DNA from: Desulfobacteraceae bacterium
Lineage (GTDB): Bacteria; Desulfobacterota; Desulfobacteria; Desulfobacterales; Desulfosalsimonadaceae
Direction: 5' to 3'
DNA length: 64,000 nucleotides
NCBI GenBank assembly: GCA_014237465.1
Contig: JABZFM010000014.1
Span: forward strand, 1 to 64,000
The position numbers and the translations under genes are program-made. The stretch's first letter is position 1; each line of letters opens with the position of its first letter. The notes beneath the pieces are model-generated. The model did no database searches. It saw only the letters and a list, made by a program, of their open reading frames with translations, and was not told where the DNA came from. Shown here piece by piece: positions 18,931 through 27,759 of the stretch.

Positions 18931-20169
18931 TTAATCTATCGGGTTTAATTCTTTTTCCTGTGGGAAAACCGGTAAATAACGATGTGCCAGGGAAATTACG
19001 ATAATCCCGTAAGCAACCGGCAGAACAGTGGTCGCCACTTCCTGCCAGCTGGGCCAATACGTGTACCAGTCATTGAATGAAAATACCGGAACCGCCATGA
19101 CCTGGAGTACCATTACCCAGCGATTCAAACAAACGCCGATCACCGCGAGAATAACGGCTGTCATCAGCAAAAAGGAGTTTTCCCGGCCACGTTTGGTAAT
19201 TAAAATGAGTCCCGGAATAAACCCGCAGAGAACGATTTCTGCAAACAGGATTCCGATGTTATAAGTGGGACTGGCATAGAAATCCATCAGGGTGAATCCC
19301 ATGCCCGGGGCGGTGACAAACGCCCAGTAAACCGTATCAATGGTTTTCGCGATAATGTATGTGATGATCATCCACCCGGAAATTTTAGCAAAAAGCTGGA
19401 TCACGCTCTGTTTGACCAGTTTTTTCCGGGTGATCTTTTCCGTGATCCAAGTGACTAAAATGGTAAAACACGGACCGCATGCGGCGGCTGACCAGGTGAA
19501 CAGAAAAAATGTCCAGGGCCAGATGAAAATATGTTCCCGGAATGCAAAAGGACGACCGTAAAGGACGCCGGCCACACCCCCAAGAGAGCCCTGATGAAAA
19601 AAGGAAAGAAATACACCGGTTGCGGCAAATATTGCCATGATCCCGTGCATGTTATGACTTAAGTGATGCAGAAAAGGCTTTTTGTTTAGCTTCGGGTTTT
19701 CAAGGATCAGGGGAATAAATTCAATGGTGAGCACGGCGAAGTAACATGACAGACAGAACGCCACTTCCGTGAGCATTGAGTGCACGTTGGCATGCCAGAA
19801 AATAAACCATCCCCTGAGCGGTTGTCCGATATCAATGGCTAAAATCAACAATGCGCAACTATAACAGATAAAACCGATAATCACGGCAAAGTTGATGATA
19901 TTTTTAAGTTCTTTCTTGCCGATGATATAGGTTAAAAATCCTGAGAAAAATGCGCCGCCGCCAATGGCGATAATTGCCAGGTCCGCCCAGATCCACAGGG
20001 CAAACCCATACGCATCGTTCATGTTGGTCTGGTTCAGCCCTTTCCACCAGATTAGAATCATGGCGTAGACCCCCCATGCCAGGACAGCTGTTGCTGCCGT
20101 CATCCAGAGAGAAAATTGCCATGTTGAGCAGCGTTTAACACCCGCAGGAATCAATGGTGTTTCCTTCAT
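18931..20169 (-). CDS. qrcD: Menaquinone reductase membrane subunit QrcD (NrfD/PsrC family)
   Basis: QrcD is the quinone-reducing membrane subunit of the Qrc complex. The 412-residue protein is almost entirely membrane helices (about ten), with the NrfD-family pattern including IGGGAFFSGFLTYI, HANVHSMLTEVAFCLSCYF and the helix WPWTFFLFTWSAAACGP. AAGGAG lies seven bases before the ATG. It follows qrcC by 24 bases. NrfD proteins also occur in other respiratory complexes (Psr, Hme, Dsr), but the four-gene order here matches Qrc. Confidence 0.9.
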   Translation of the reverse strand: MKETPLIPAGVKRCSTWQFSLWMTAATAVLAWGVYAMILIWWKGLNQTNMNDAYGFALWIWADLAIIAIGGGAFFSGFLTYIIGKKELKNIINFAVIIGFICYSCALLILAIDIGQPLRGWFIFWHANVHSMLTEVAFCLSCYFAVLTIEFIPLILENPKLNKKPFLHHLSHNMHGIMAIFAATGVFLSFFHQGSLGGVAGVLYGRPFAFREHIFIWPWTFFLFTWSAAACGPCFTILVTWITEKITRKKLVKQSVIQLFAKISGWMIITYIIAKTIDTVYWAFVTAPGMGFTLMDFYASPTYNIGILFAEIVLCGFIPGLILITKRGRENSFLLMTAVILAVIGVCLNRWVMVLQVMAVPVFSFNDWYTYWPSWQEVATTVLPVAYGIIVISLAHRYLPVFPQEKELNPID

Positions 20170-20193
20170 CTAATTGCTCCTTGCTATTGTCGT

Positions 20194-21006
20194 TTAATGG
20201 TGTTGGTTAACCTTTTGTTTGATTTTAGCCGGTTCTTCATGGGCCAAATAATTATCTCCGGCCCGTCGAACCCATCTTTTATTTGAGAGATAATATACCT
20301 TGGGGTTTGTTTTAAGCCGTTCCAGCAAACGAAATGCGTTGGGGCTGTTCTTTAATTTATAAACCGCATGGCTTTTATTGTTCAAGTCGCCGAACGTAAT
20401 GGCCCCGGTGGGACAGGCTTCGGCACAGGCTGTCTGGTATTCGTTTTCTTTCAGTTCTTCCCGTTTTTCATAATAGGCTTTGTCCCGGGCCAATTGATAA
20501 CGGTGGAAGCAGAACGAACACTTTTCAACAACACCCCGCATCCGGGGAGACACATTCGGGCTCAGATATTTTTCCATATCCGCCGGCCAGACCGGGTCCC
20601 ACCAGTTGAATTTACGCGCATGATACGGACAGGCCGCCATGCAGTAACGACAGCCAAAACAACGGGTGTAAATCTGGCTGACAATACCGGTCTCATAATC
20701 ATAATCGGTTGCAACCGCGGGACACACCGAGACGCATGGGGAATGACCGTGTTTTCCGACACCGTCACATTGCATGCACGGCATGGGCAGATAACAGACT
20801 TCCGTATTCGGGAAAGGCTTTCCATTGGTGATTTTGTACACCTGGATCCAGTTGATGCTGTCTAATTTATTGGTTTCATCAGTTTTAAACGGAACATTGT
20901 TTTCCGAATAACAGCCAACCATGCAGGATCCGCAGCCGGTACACTTGTCCAGGTCAATGACCATTCCGTATCTTTTTGCGTGTTTGTGATTGTTTTTTTC
21001 TTTCAT
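20194..21006 (-). CDS. qrcC: Menaquinone reductase iron-sulfur subunit QrcC
   Basis: A 270-residue ferredoxin-like protein that relays electrons from QrcA/QrcB to QrcD. Cysteine groups are CTGCGSCMVGC near residue 20, CMQC with CVSVCP, CFGCRYCMAACP near 118-129, and CSFC with CAEACP near 190-196, enough for three to four 4Fe-4S clusters. No signal peptide is visible; like related subunits it could travel with the Tat-exported QrcB. GAGG precedes the ATG. Confidence 0.92.
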   Translation of the reverse strand: MKEKNNHKHAKRYGMVIDLDKCTGCGSCMVGCYSENNVPFKTDETNKLDSINWIQVYKITNGKPFPNTEVCYLPMPCMQCDGVGKHGHSPCVSVCPAVATDYDYETGIVSQIYTRCFGCRYCMAACPYHARKFNWWDPVWPADMEKYLSPNVSPRMRGVVEKCSFCFHRYQLARDKAYYEKREELKENEYQTACAEACPTGAITFGDLNNKSHAVYKLKNSPNAFRLLERLKTNPKVYYLSNKRWVRRAGDNYLAHEEPAKIKQKVNQHH

Positions 21007-21104
21007 GAAAACCTCGTCGTTGAATTTAGATCAAATATTTAACACGACTTTAAGAGTATATTTATTATAAAAAACGCTCATCTATATTTATGTTAAACCG
21101 GGGT

Positions 21105-23396
21105 CTATGCCCTGGTTAATTTGGCACGGATTCCCCATGCCATATCCAGACCGGAGGTCGGATCTTCAATGGGGCCGATCAGCTCATTGAAGTTGGTCCC
21201 TTTGTCAGCCAGATATTCACTGTAAGCGGTATGCCCGAGACCTCGGGGCATTGCAATAATGCCGGGCATGATTCCCTCATAGAGATGAATTTTTACCGTT
21301 GCCTTCCCTTTAGGTGTTGTCAGTATCGCTGTGTCACCTTCTTTTAAAGAAAGTTCTTTGGCGGTTGCCGGGTTGATTTCCAGTAAACCAATCTGATTTT
21401 TCAGCACCGTATCATCCACTGTTTTGGTCATAAACGGGGCATTCGCCATATAACCGCTTGCCAGACGGATCGAATCATAGGGGATCAGCACCAGTTTAAA
21501 CCGCTGTACGTCACCTTCAATGGGGACCGGCGTGTAAGACGGCAGCGCTGAATTTTCTTTTTGCGTAGCGCTGTTACGGGCAGTCGGGTAAAATTCAAAT
21601 TTGCCGGAGACCGTATTAAACGTGTAAGCCAGCGGTTCCGGAAGGTTATGTTCAATTTCAATAACCCCTTTTCTTTTAAATTTGCGCCACTGGTCATTCA
21701 AGGTTTCTTTAAGGAACGCTTCATAATCGTCCCAGGGGAATGCGTTTTCGATGAATCCGCCAAGGGCTTTGGCCATATGAATAAAAGAATCACCCACATG
21801 TTTTGTGTCATATAATGGTTTCACCACCGGTTTTGCCAGACCGGTCACCTGAAGGGAAATGCCGGTTGAAGTCGGAACATCCTGCAGGCGTTCCAGGTAA
21901 GAATGGTTTGGCAGAATGTAATCCGCATGACTGGCGGTTTCGTCCATGTAGGGTGAAAAGCTGACAATAAACGGAATCCGGTCAAACGCTTTTTTCGTTG
22001 CCGCCGTGTCGGGAAGTGTGTACAGCGGATTCGCATCGGTGACCATCAGTGCCTGAATCGGAGACTCGCCCTGGGCGGAATTAATGATTTCCGGTAATCT
22101 GTTTAAGAGAAACCGCGTATTGGGGAACTGTTCGCTCCCGGCGCCGTCAATGCGCGGCTGTTGCATTCCTTTAGAAGCGATTTCATCAATATTGACCTCT
22201 GGCCATTTGGCATAGTTTGAATCCGGCATTGCGGATATGCCGCCGGGTTTATTGATGTTTCCCACCAGCGCGTTGAGTGACTGCACGGCCAGGCTTTCAT
22301 CGATGCTTCCCGGAACAGAGCCGTGTCCCCGACCGTTAAGGGCGATCGGTTTGGATGCCCGTGCAAACGCCCTGGCCAGTGATACAATTTCAGCCTTGGG
22401 AATACCGGTAATCCGGGAAACTTTTTCCGGGGCAAATTTTTTGGCCATTTTCGCAAAACCGTCGTGGGCCTTGCCGTTATCATCAGTCCAGTCGTCAAAG
22501 CCGAAAGCATAGTTTTCAACAAAGTTTCTATCGTATAAAGACTCTTTGATGATGACGTGAGCAATTCCCAGTGCCAGTGCACCTTCCGTACCGGGGTTGA
22601 TTCCAATCCATTGGGTTGCTTTGGCCGCTGTATCGGACAGGCGGGGTTCAATCTGAATGATTTTTTTGGCTGGTTTCTGATTTCCATAGAGGTTGAACAT
22701 CCGTCCCGGAGATCCCCATCCGTCTAAAAGACCACTGCCGAAACTTAAAATAAAATCCGCTTTTTCAATATCAAATCCCGGTGTTCCCTGCTTTCCCTGT
22801 GCCAGATAAATCGCCTGTTCAATGGCGTCCTGGGCGTTTGCGGAGCGGATATAGTTCGGGGAACCGTATGCGGTTAAAAACCGGCCGATCAAATTGGGAA
22901 TGGTGCCGCGGTCGGAACCGGTAATGCATGCAACGGATTGCGGCCGGCCATTTTCCCGAAGTTCAGCAAGTTTTTTGGCCACCGCTGTCAGCGCTTCTTC
23001 CCAGCTGACTTTTTTCCATTTTCCCTCGCCTCTTTTGCCCTCTCTTTTTAAAGGAGACGTGACTCGTGACGGGCCATATAAATATTGGAGGCCGGAAATC
23101 CCCATGGGGCAAAGACTGCCTTTATTTGCCGGGTGGTCCTTTGACCCTTCAATTTTAATCGGGCGGCCGTTTACCAAACGGACATTGATACCGCACCCGC
23201 CGGGGCAGAGGGTACAGACGGATTGCTTGTAAGTAATCTCACCGTCTTCCGGAACCGGGGTCCACGGCCAGTTCTGTGTCCAGATGGCCACATCATCGGT
23301 TAATTTCCAGGGGGCCGGTGTCAGCATGGAGCCGGCGGCTCCCCCGAGCACAAGTGCCGTTCCGTATGTCAGAAAACTTCTTCGATCAATTTTCAT
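21105..23396 (-). CDS. qrcB: Menaquinone reductase molybdopterin-family subunit QrcB
   Basis: A 763-residue member of the molybdopterin oxidoreductase superfamily with a Tat signal (RRSFLTYG at residues 5-12), so it acts in the periplasm. A C-x2-C-x3-C group (CTLCPGGC, near residue 60) and a later CPMG could hold one iron-sulfur cluster. In Desulfovibrio vulgaris the homologous QrcB was found to lack molybdenum and to act structurally; that is established for that species, not shown here. The C-terminal Molydop_binding domain (EINPATAKELSLKEGDTAIL) is complete. Confidence 0.92.
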   Translation of the reverse strand: MKIDRRSFLTYGTALVLGGAAGSMLTPAPWKLTDDVAIWTQNWPWTPVPEDGEITYKQSVCTLCPGGCGINVRLVNGRPIKIEGSKDHPANKGSLCPMGISGLQYLYGPSRVTSPLKREGKRGEGKWKKVSWEEALTAVAKKLAELRENGRPQSVACITGSDRGTIPNLIGRFLTAYGSPNYIRSANAQDAIEQAIYLAQGKQGTPGFDIEKADFILSFGSGLLDGWGSPGRMFNLYGNQKPAKKIIQIEPRLSDTAAKATQWIGINPGTEGALALGIAHVIIKESLYDRNFVENYAFGFDDWTDDNGKAHDGFAKMAKKFAPEKVSRITGIPKAEIVSLARAFARASKPIALNGRGHGSVPGSIDESLAVQSLNALVGNINKPGGISAMPDSNYAKWPEVNIDEIASKGMQQPRIDGAGSEQFPNTRFLLNRLPEIINSAQGESPIQALMVTDANPLYTLPDTAATKKAFDRIPFIVSFSPYMDETASHADYILPNHSYLERLQDVPTSTGISLQVTGLAKPVVKPLYDTKHVGDSFIHMAKALGGFIENAFPWDDYEAFLKETLNDQWRKFKRKGVIEIEHNLPEPLAYTFNTVSGKFEFYPTARNSATQKENSALPSYTPVPIEGDVQRFKLVLIPYDSIRLASGYMANAPFMTKTVDDTVLKNQIGLLEINPATAKELSLKEGDTAILTTPKGKATVKIHLYEGIMPGIIAMPRGLGHTAYSEYLADKGTNFNELIGPIEDPTSGLDMAWGIRAKLTRA

Positions 23397-23457
23397 GGAA
23401 TCATCCTCGCAGATATATCAAAAACGATTTAAAACCATTCATCATTTTTAGTAAGAT

Positions 23458-24165
23458 TTATTTGTGGCATTGAAAACATGCCCCCTTATGCCCGGTTTCC
23501 TCTTTATGGCACTTGGCGCAGTCATTCATTTTCATGGGCAGGGGCTCACCCGCTTCCGGTTTTCCCAGACGTGAGATACTGTGACCCCAAATGTCCCTGC
23601 TGTAACCGGTCAGTCTGTTTTCCTCGAATACACGGGTATGCTCCGAGGTGCCGATATCGCCATGGCAGCTTTCACAGGACATATCAGCGCCAATCACATG
23701 GGCCGAATGGGAGAAGAAAACGCAGTCCGGCTGTTTGGAGTGGTTGAGCCAGGGGACTTCTATGCCGGGTGTCACATATTCATCCACGAATTTTATCTCT
23801 TCAGGGTCGTCTGTCTGAGCTTCTTCATGGCAGTCGACACAGCTGCTCAAATCCGGCATCCCAGCAAAGCTGCCGTCATCTCTGAAATAATGGCAGGAAT
23901 TGCATTCATCAGAAACCATATCCAGATGAACGGCATGGTTAAAGTCGATGGGCTGGTCTTTTTTGGAATAGAGTAACTCCGGAAACAGGATCCAACCGGA
24001 AAGAATACTTCCCACAAAGCCGATCATAAAAAACAGAAAAACGGCCCAGCCGGATGATTTTGAAGGGGGGCTGTCGTTTGTTTCCGGTTCGTGATCGACC
24101 GGGGTCGGCGCAGTCTCTGGCGCAGCCTCTGTTGAAACTGTTTGATTTGGGTCTGTGCTACTCAT
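23458..24165 (-). CDS. qrcA: Menaquinone reductase multihaem cytochrome c subunit QrcA
   Basis: QrcA accepts electrons from periplasmic type I cytochrome c3. The 235-residue protein has an acidic, Pro/Thr-rich cytoplasmic N-terminus, one membrane anchor (about residues 39-62) and a periplasmic haem domain. I count five CXXCH motifs: CNSCH, CVDCH, CESCH, CAKCH and CFQCH. A lone cysteine in QPDCVFFSHSAH lies where a sixth haem could bind; QrcA is described as hexahaem. GGAG is seven bases before the ATG. It is first of the four qrc genes. Confidence 0.92.
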   Translation of the reverse strand: MSSTDPNQTVSTEAAPETAPTPVDHEPETNDSPPSKSSGWAVFLFFMIGFVGSILSGWILFPELLYSKKDQPIDFNHAVHLDMVSDECNSCHYFRDDGSFAGMPDLSSCVDCHEEAQTDDPEEIKFVDEYVTPGIEVPWLNHSKQPDCVFFSHSAHVIGADMSCESCHGDIGTSEHTRVFEENRLTGYSRDIWGHSISRLGKPEAGEPLPMKMNDCAKCHKEETGHKGACFQCHK

Positions 24166-24333
24166 GTAAACTCCGTCAAATCTATAGAGGTTAGTCGTAT
24201 AACACCCGTTTAGACCGTGTTAAACCGGGCATCTTTTATAAAATATGTTTGTTGAAATATTTATCGGTATAAAAAGAAATTGGATATCGAGTTTGCAGCA
24301 AATTGTCAATAAAAATGTAAATCGTTGATAACT

Positions 24334-24438
24334 ATTGATAACTGTGCAGGCCAAAGTCGTATCTTGAGTGCCTGAAAAACTGCTACAACGCCGTAGATGG
24401 GACTTTTAACGACGCCATTATTGATAACTGTGAAGGCC
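24334..24438. repeat. Half-copy palindromic element between 19-bp direct repeats at the ccsA end
   Basis: ATTGATAACTGTGCAGGCC at 24334-24352 and ATTGATAACTGTGAAGGCC at 24420-24438 differ by one base. Between them, 24353-24419 contains one half of the GATGGC-family palindrome (GAGTGCCTGAAAAACTGCTA through to GACGCCAT), nearly identical to the right half of the copy at 29110-29231. The direct repeats come from the last codons of ccsA, so this looks like an insertion or tandem duplication footprint. Confidence 0.75.
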
Positions 24439-25248
24439 GGGAAGCAGGTTCACGCCGAAGTATGTAAAAATCACGGCAAAAAAGCCGACACATGATAATA
24501 CGGCAATCTTTTTCCCTTTCCAGTCTCTCATCAACCGGGCATGCAGAAGTGTGGCATAAATCAGCCAAGTAATCAAAGACCATGTCTCCTTTGGGTCCCA
24601 GCCCCAGTATCTGCCCCATGCCTGATTGGCCCAGACCGCCCCGGTAATGATACCGATGGATAAAAACAGAAATCCGAACATGACCATCTGGTGGGTCAGG
24701 TCGTCGAGTATATCAAAATCAGGGAAGCGGCTGACAATGCCGGATTGCGGCCCGTTACCTGAAGGCTTGAGGAGAAACATGATGCTGACGCCAAAGGCGA
24801 TGGCAAACGCGGAGTACCCGACAAAGCAGGTCATTACATGCGCGATCAGCCAGTTGCTCTGCAAAGCCGGAATCAGCGGCTGGATGGCGTCATTGACTTT
24901 GGGCAGGGAGGCATATGCCATGACCAGAAAGGCAATGGGGCTGGCCACTACACCGACAAACCGGAGCTTGTATCTATACTCAATAAAGAGATGGGTCAGC
25001 GCGATGGTCATGGCAAAAAAGATCAGGGATTCGTAAAGGTTGGATAACGGCGCATGCCCGATCCCCATCTGATAGGATTCGATCCAGCGCAGGATAATGC
25101 CGGCCAGATTCCCCATCGCGCCGCCAGCAGTGACGGCAGTGGCTATTTTTCCGGGCAGTGCTTTTTTGAAAATCCATGAAAAGACATACAGAAGTGTTGC
25201 CAATCCATAAATAAAAGTTATTATTGAAAATATTTCTGAACTTGTCAT
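24418..25248 (-). CDS. ccsA: System II cytochrome c biogenesis protein CcsA (CcsB-type)
   Basis: CcsA carries haem across the membrane and, with ResB, attaches it to CXXCH motifs. The 276-residue protein has about eight membrane helices and the family WWD signature, here WGRYWGWDPKETWSLITW. Conserved histidines include the one in NWLIAHVMTCFVGY. Its stop (TAA) now lies at the edge of a repeat insertion; a duplicate of its last codons survives at 24334-24352 with a TAG. It follows resB by 18 bases and precedes the haem-protein gene qrcA. Confidence 0.93.
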   Translation of the reverse strand: MTSSEIFSIITFIYGLATLLYVFSWIFKKALPGKIATAVTAGGAMGNLAGIILRWIESYQMGIGHAPLSNLYESLIFFAMTIALTHLFIEYRYKLRFVGVVASPIAFLVMAYASLPKVNDAIQPLIPALQSNWLIAHVMTCFVGYSAFAIAFGVSIMFLLKPSGNGPQSGIVSRFPDFDILDDLTHQMVMFGFLFLSIGIITGAVWANQAWGRYWGWDPKETWSLITWLIYATLLHARLMRDWKGKKIAVLSCVGFFAVIFTYFGVNLLPGLHSYQ

Positions 25249-25266
25249 ATCGGTCCCTTTTATTGA

Positions 25267-26637
25267 CTAAGAGAGTTTTTTGAGTTGGTTGGACAGTCGG
25301 CGAATGACTGCATTCATACCGGGCCTGTTTCTTCCTGAAATTCCCGCGGCCATTACACTGGTTTTGCCGTCGGCTGCGGAGATTTCAATACAAATTTTTT
25401 GATGAAACATGAAAAACGTTACGTAGCATCCGATGATCATAAATAAAAATCCCGCGTAGACTAAGGGTACACCGGGATCTTTGGTCACCTGGAGGCCGGT
25501 GTAATATTTAAAATCCGCATTTGAGATGGAAATGACAAAATCGCCCTGGCGCATCATGTCAAAACGGGGAAAGTCCGCCGGAATAATGATATGTTCCGGA
25601 TCTCCTTGCCCGGGGATCATTTTGCATAAAAAGGTATTTGAAAGATTGACCCCCCGGAATGAAAAATTGGGTCTGAAATCTTCAACAATAAACGTTCCCG
25701 AATTTCCCGGCATCTCAATTGGCGTGCCCATGGTCGCCTCCTTTTTATATATAAGGCCGGAAGCTTTTTCGGTAAACGTGACAGTGAGGTCCGTGGCCGG
25801 CATTTTACCGTAGCTGGACTGGAAAATATTAATTCCTTCAAACCGCAAAGGATCGTTCACCAGAATGTCTTTTTGAACAACCGTTTGATTGTTTTTAATA
25901 ATTGAAAGGCTGGACCGGTATTCCTTCGGCATGCCGGATTCATAGAGGCTGAAATTAAAATCATCGCATTTGATTTCAAAATCCAGCTTTATTTCCGGCT
26001 GGTTGTTTCGCAGGAAAATACTGTCAACCGATTCCCCCTCGGGAATATTGACAAATCCGTTAAATCCGAAAATAGAACCGACCAGGCCGCCGGCCACCAT
26101 GAGTATGATGCTCAGATGGACCGCATAAACACCTAAGCGGGTCCAGCGGCCTTTTTCCCCAAAAAGGAGGTATCCGTTTTCCGAAGACTCCACCTTAAAC
26201 ATTGCCCACCGTTTGGAAAGCCAGGGGGTGTATGCATTTTTTACTACTTCAGGAGAGTTTGCGGCCGACCATTCCTGATGGTTTTTGGCTTTTCGAAACC
26301 GGTTGATATTAAAGGACGGCTTTTTGGGGAAAATGATTTTCCAGGTTGACGACAGCCGGTTGATTGAACAGACGATGATGTTTACAGTCAGCATGCAGAG
26401 CAGAAATCGGAACCACCAGGAGTGGTACATGTCAAAGATATCCAGTGTGTTAAATATTTTGAACAGCATATCGCCGAATTTTTGATGATATAACATGAGG
26501 TTTTCGTTCTGCGGAATGACGGTACCGATAATGGAAGTCACTGCAAGGGACAAAAGAATGACCACGGATAGCTTGACTGACGCAAAAAAAGTCCACATTC
26601 TATGTGTAAAATAGTCAGAGTTGGATGGTTTTGCCAT
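25267..26637 (-). CDS. resB: System II cytochrome c biogenesis protein ResB
   Basis: ResB (Ccs1) works with CcsA in haem attachment. The 456-residue protein has the N-terminal membrane helix pair starting FFASVKLSVVILLSLAVTSIIGTVIPQNE, a third helix near 175 (LGVYAVHLSIILMVAGGLVG), a large periplasmic domain, and a last helix (YAGFLFMIIGCYVTFFMFHQ) near the C-terminus. This order matches the family. It is the first gene of a minus-strand run resB-ccsA-qrcABCD; whether the whole run is one transcript is not shown. Confidence 0.93.
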   Translation of the reverse strand: MAKPSNSDYFTHRMWTFFASVKLSVVILLSLAVTSIIGTVIPQNENLMLYHQKFGDMLFKIFNTLDIFDMYHSWWFRFLLCMLTVNIIVCSINRLSSTWKIIFPKKPSFNINRFRKAKNHQEWSAANSPEVVKNAYTPWLSKRWAMFKVESSENGYLLFGEKGRWTRLGVYAVHLSIILMVAGGLVGSIFGFNGFVNIPEGESVDSIFLRNNQPEIKLDFEIKCDDFNFSLYESGMPKEYRSSLSIIKNNQTVVQKDILVNDPLRFEGINIFQSSYGKMPATDLTVTFTEKASGLIYKKEATMGTPIEMPGNSGTFIVEDFRPNFSFRGVNLSNTFLCKMIPGQGDPEHIIIPADFPRFDMMRQGDFVISISNADFKYYTGLQVTKDPGVPLVYAGFLFMIIGCYVTFFMFHQKICIEISAADGKTSVMAAGISGRNRPGMNAVIRRLSNQLKKLS

Positions 26638-27003
26638 TATATTAACCTGTTATAATTATATGATGAAAATAACTTTTATTAATAACAAATATTTTTTATG
26701 CAGGCAAACATTATCATGCAAACGGGTGCCGGGTCAGTGGGAGAATCTGAATATAACAACCGAAAATCAACGGGGTTTCTTTGACGTCGGTTTGATTTTT
26801 CGGTGACGTATCAGCACAAAATGACCGGTCGAATATTGGTTGAAAATTTTTTATCGTTTAAGTGAATCGAATGCCTTGCGGTTTTACGCAAATTTTCATA
26901 TTATTTTAAGGATTCACTATAAGCTTGTTATCGGCAAATAAAGCCATCAAATATGCGGTTTGATTTTTTAATATAACCTAATTGATTTAAAAGGAGGCAA
27001 CAT
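26638..27003. other. Divergent intergenic region between resB and the LpoB-like gene
   Basis: This 366-base AT-rich gap must hold promoters for both directions, but no strong consensus stands out. One imperfect inverted repeat is visible: CCGAAAATCAACGG at 26760-26773 against CGGTTTGATTTTTCGG at 26788-26803. It could be an operator or a weak terminator. AAGGAGG at 26991-26997 is the ribosome binding site of the next gene. I see no gene here. Confidence 0.5.
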
Positions 27004-27624
27004 ATGTTCCGGAATTTTTTGGCCAAAAGTATTTTTTTCATTTCTGCGGCAATGTTCATTCTCATGATGACCGGTTGCAGTGCGACCACACGGGATATAT
27101 CTACGGACGATACGATTCACTATGATGAAAATTATGATTTTTCGGATAAACATGCGATCGTGAACACACTGGTGAATTCTCTTGTCAGCAAGCCGCCGCT
27201 GGCAACAAGAGATGACCGACCGGTGTTGATTGTCTACGGGGTTGCCAATCGGACATCCGAACATATTGAGACAGACGGGATTACAGATGATATTCGTCAG
27301 GAAATTTTTCAATCCGGCAAAGCACGATTTGTCAATAAAGTACAGCGGGACAATATTCAAAGTGAATCAGCATACCAATATGGCGGCAATGTCAGTGCCG
27401 AGACCCGAATTCAAAGAGCGCGACAGGTGGGGGCCGAGTATATGATAACAGGAACACTGAGATCCATTACCAAGAAAGAGCAAAAACAAATTCGCTTAAA
27501 AAAGAAGACGCTTCAGTATTATAGCTTAACTCTTGAGTTAACTGATATTCAGACCGGTCTGATCGAATGGACAGATAGTGTGGAGCTTGCCAGGGAAGCT
27601 TCTAAACCAATCATCGGCTGGTAA
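27004..27624 (+). CDS. LpoB-like penicillin-binding protein activator lipoprotein
   Basis: A 206-residue lipoprotein with a signal peptide ending in the lipobox MMTGC (Cys24 or so). The domain has the LpoB (PF13036) pattern: RPVLIVYGVANRTSEHI, then DDIRQEIFQSGKARFV, GAEYMITGTLRS and YYSLTLELTDIQTGLIEW. In E. coli LpoB is an outer-membrane lipoprotein that activates PBP1b; the same role here is an inference. It has a strong AAGGAGG seven bases before the ATG and is followed by a second lipoprotein gene, a common pairing. Confidence 0.8.
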   Translation: MFRNFLAKSIFFISAAMFILMMTGCSATTRDISTDDTIHYDENYDFSDKHAIVNTLVNSLVSKPPLATRDDRPVLIVYGVANRTSEHIETDGITDDIRQEIFQSGKARFVNKVQRDNIQSESAYQYGGNVSAETRIQRARQVGAEYMITGTLRSITKKEQKQIRLKKKTLQYYSLTLELTDIQTGLIEWTDSVELAREASKPIIGW

Positions 27625-27674
27625 AAAAATTCTCGGTTATAAAATCGTTTTCATAACAATTTCCAATGGTCGTA

Positions 27675-27707
27675 TATGTTGCGATGGCTTTTAGCCATCG
27701 CAATATA
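27675..27707. repeat. Strong intergenic hairpin
   Basis: GCGATGGC at 27681-27688 pairs with GCCATCGC at 27694-27701 and the pairing continues outward through TATGTT/AATATA with one G-T pair, giving about 14 pairs over a five-base loop. No T-run follows, so it is not a classical terminator. It may limit read-through or stabilise the upstream lpoB-like mRNA. Confidence 0.6.
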
Positions 27708-27759
27708 TCCCTGCTACAAATTATGGAAAAATGTTTTGGGATATACCGAAAATGGGTAC

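Noticed and set aside
20368-20865. A 165-codon frame on the + strand inside qrcC
   Set aside because: It is antisense to a clear iron-sulfur protein gene and has an implausible composition with no start signal.
27676-27759. Upstream extension of the COG3014-like lipoprotein
   Set aside because: The extra 28 residues are encoded by a perfect hairpin and would put a second hydrophobic stretch before the lipoprotein signal.
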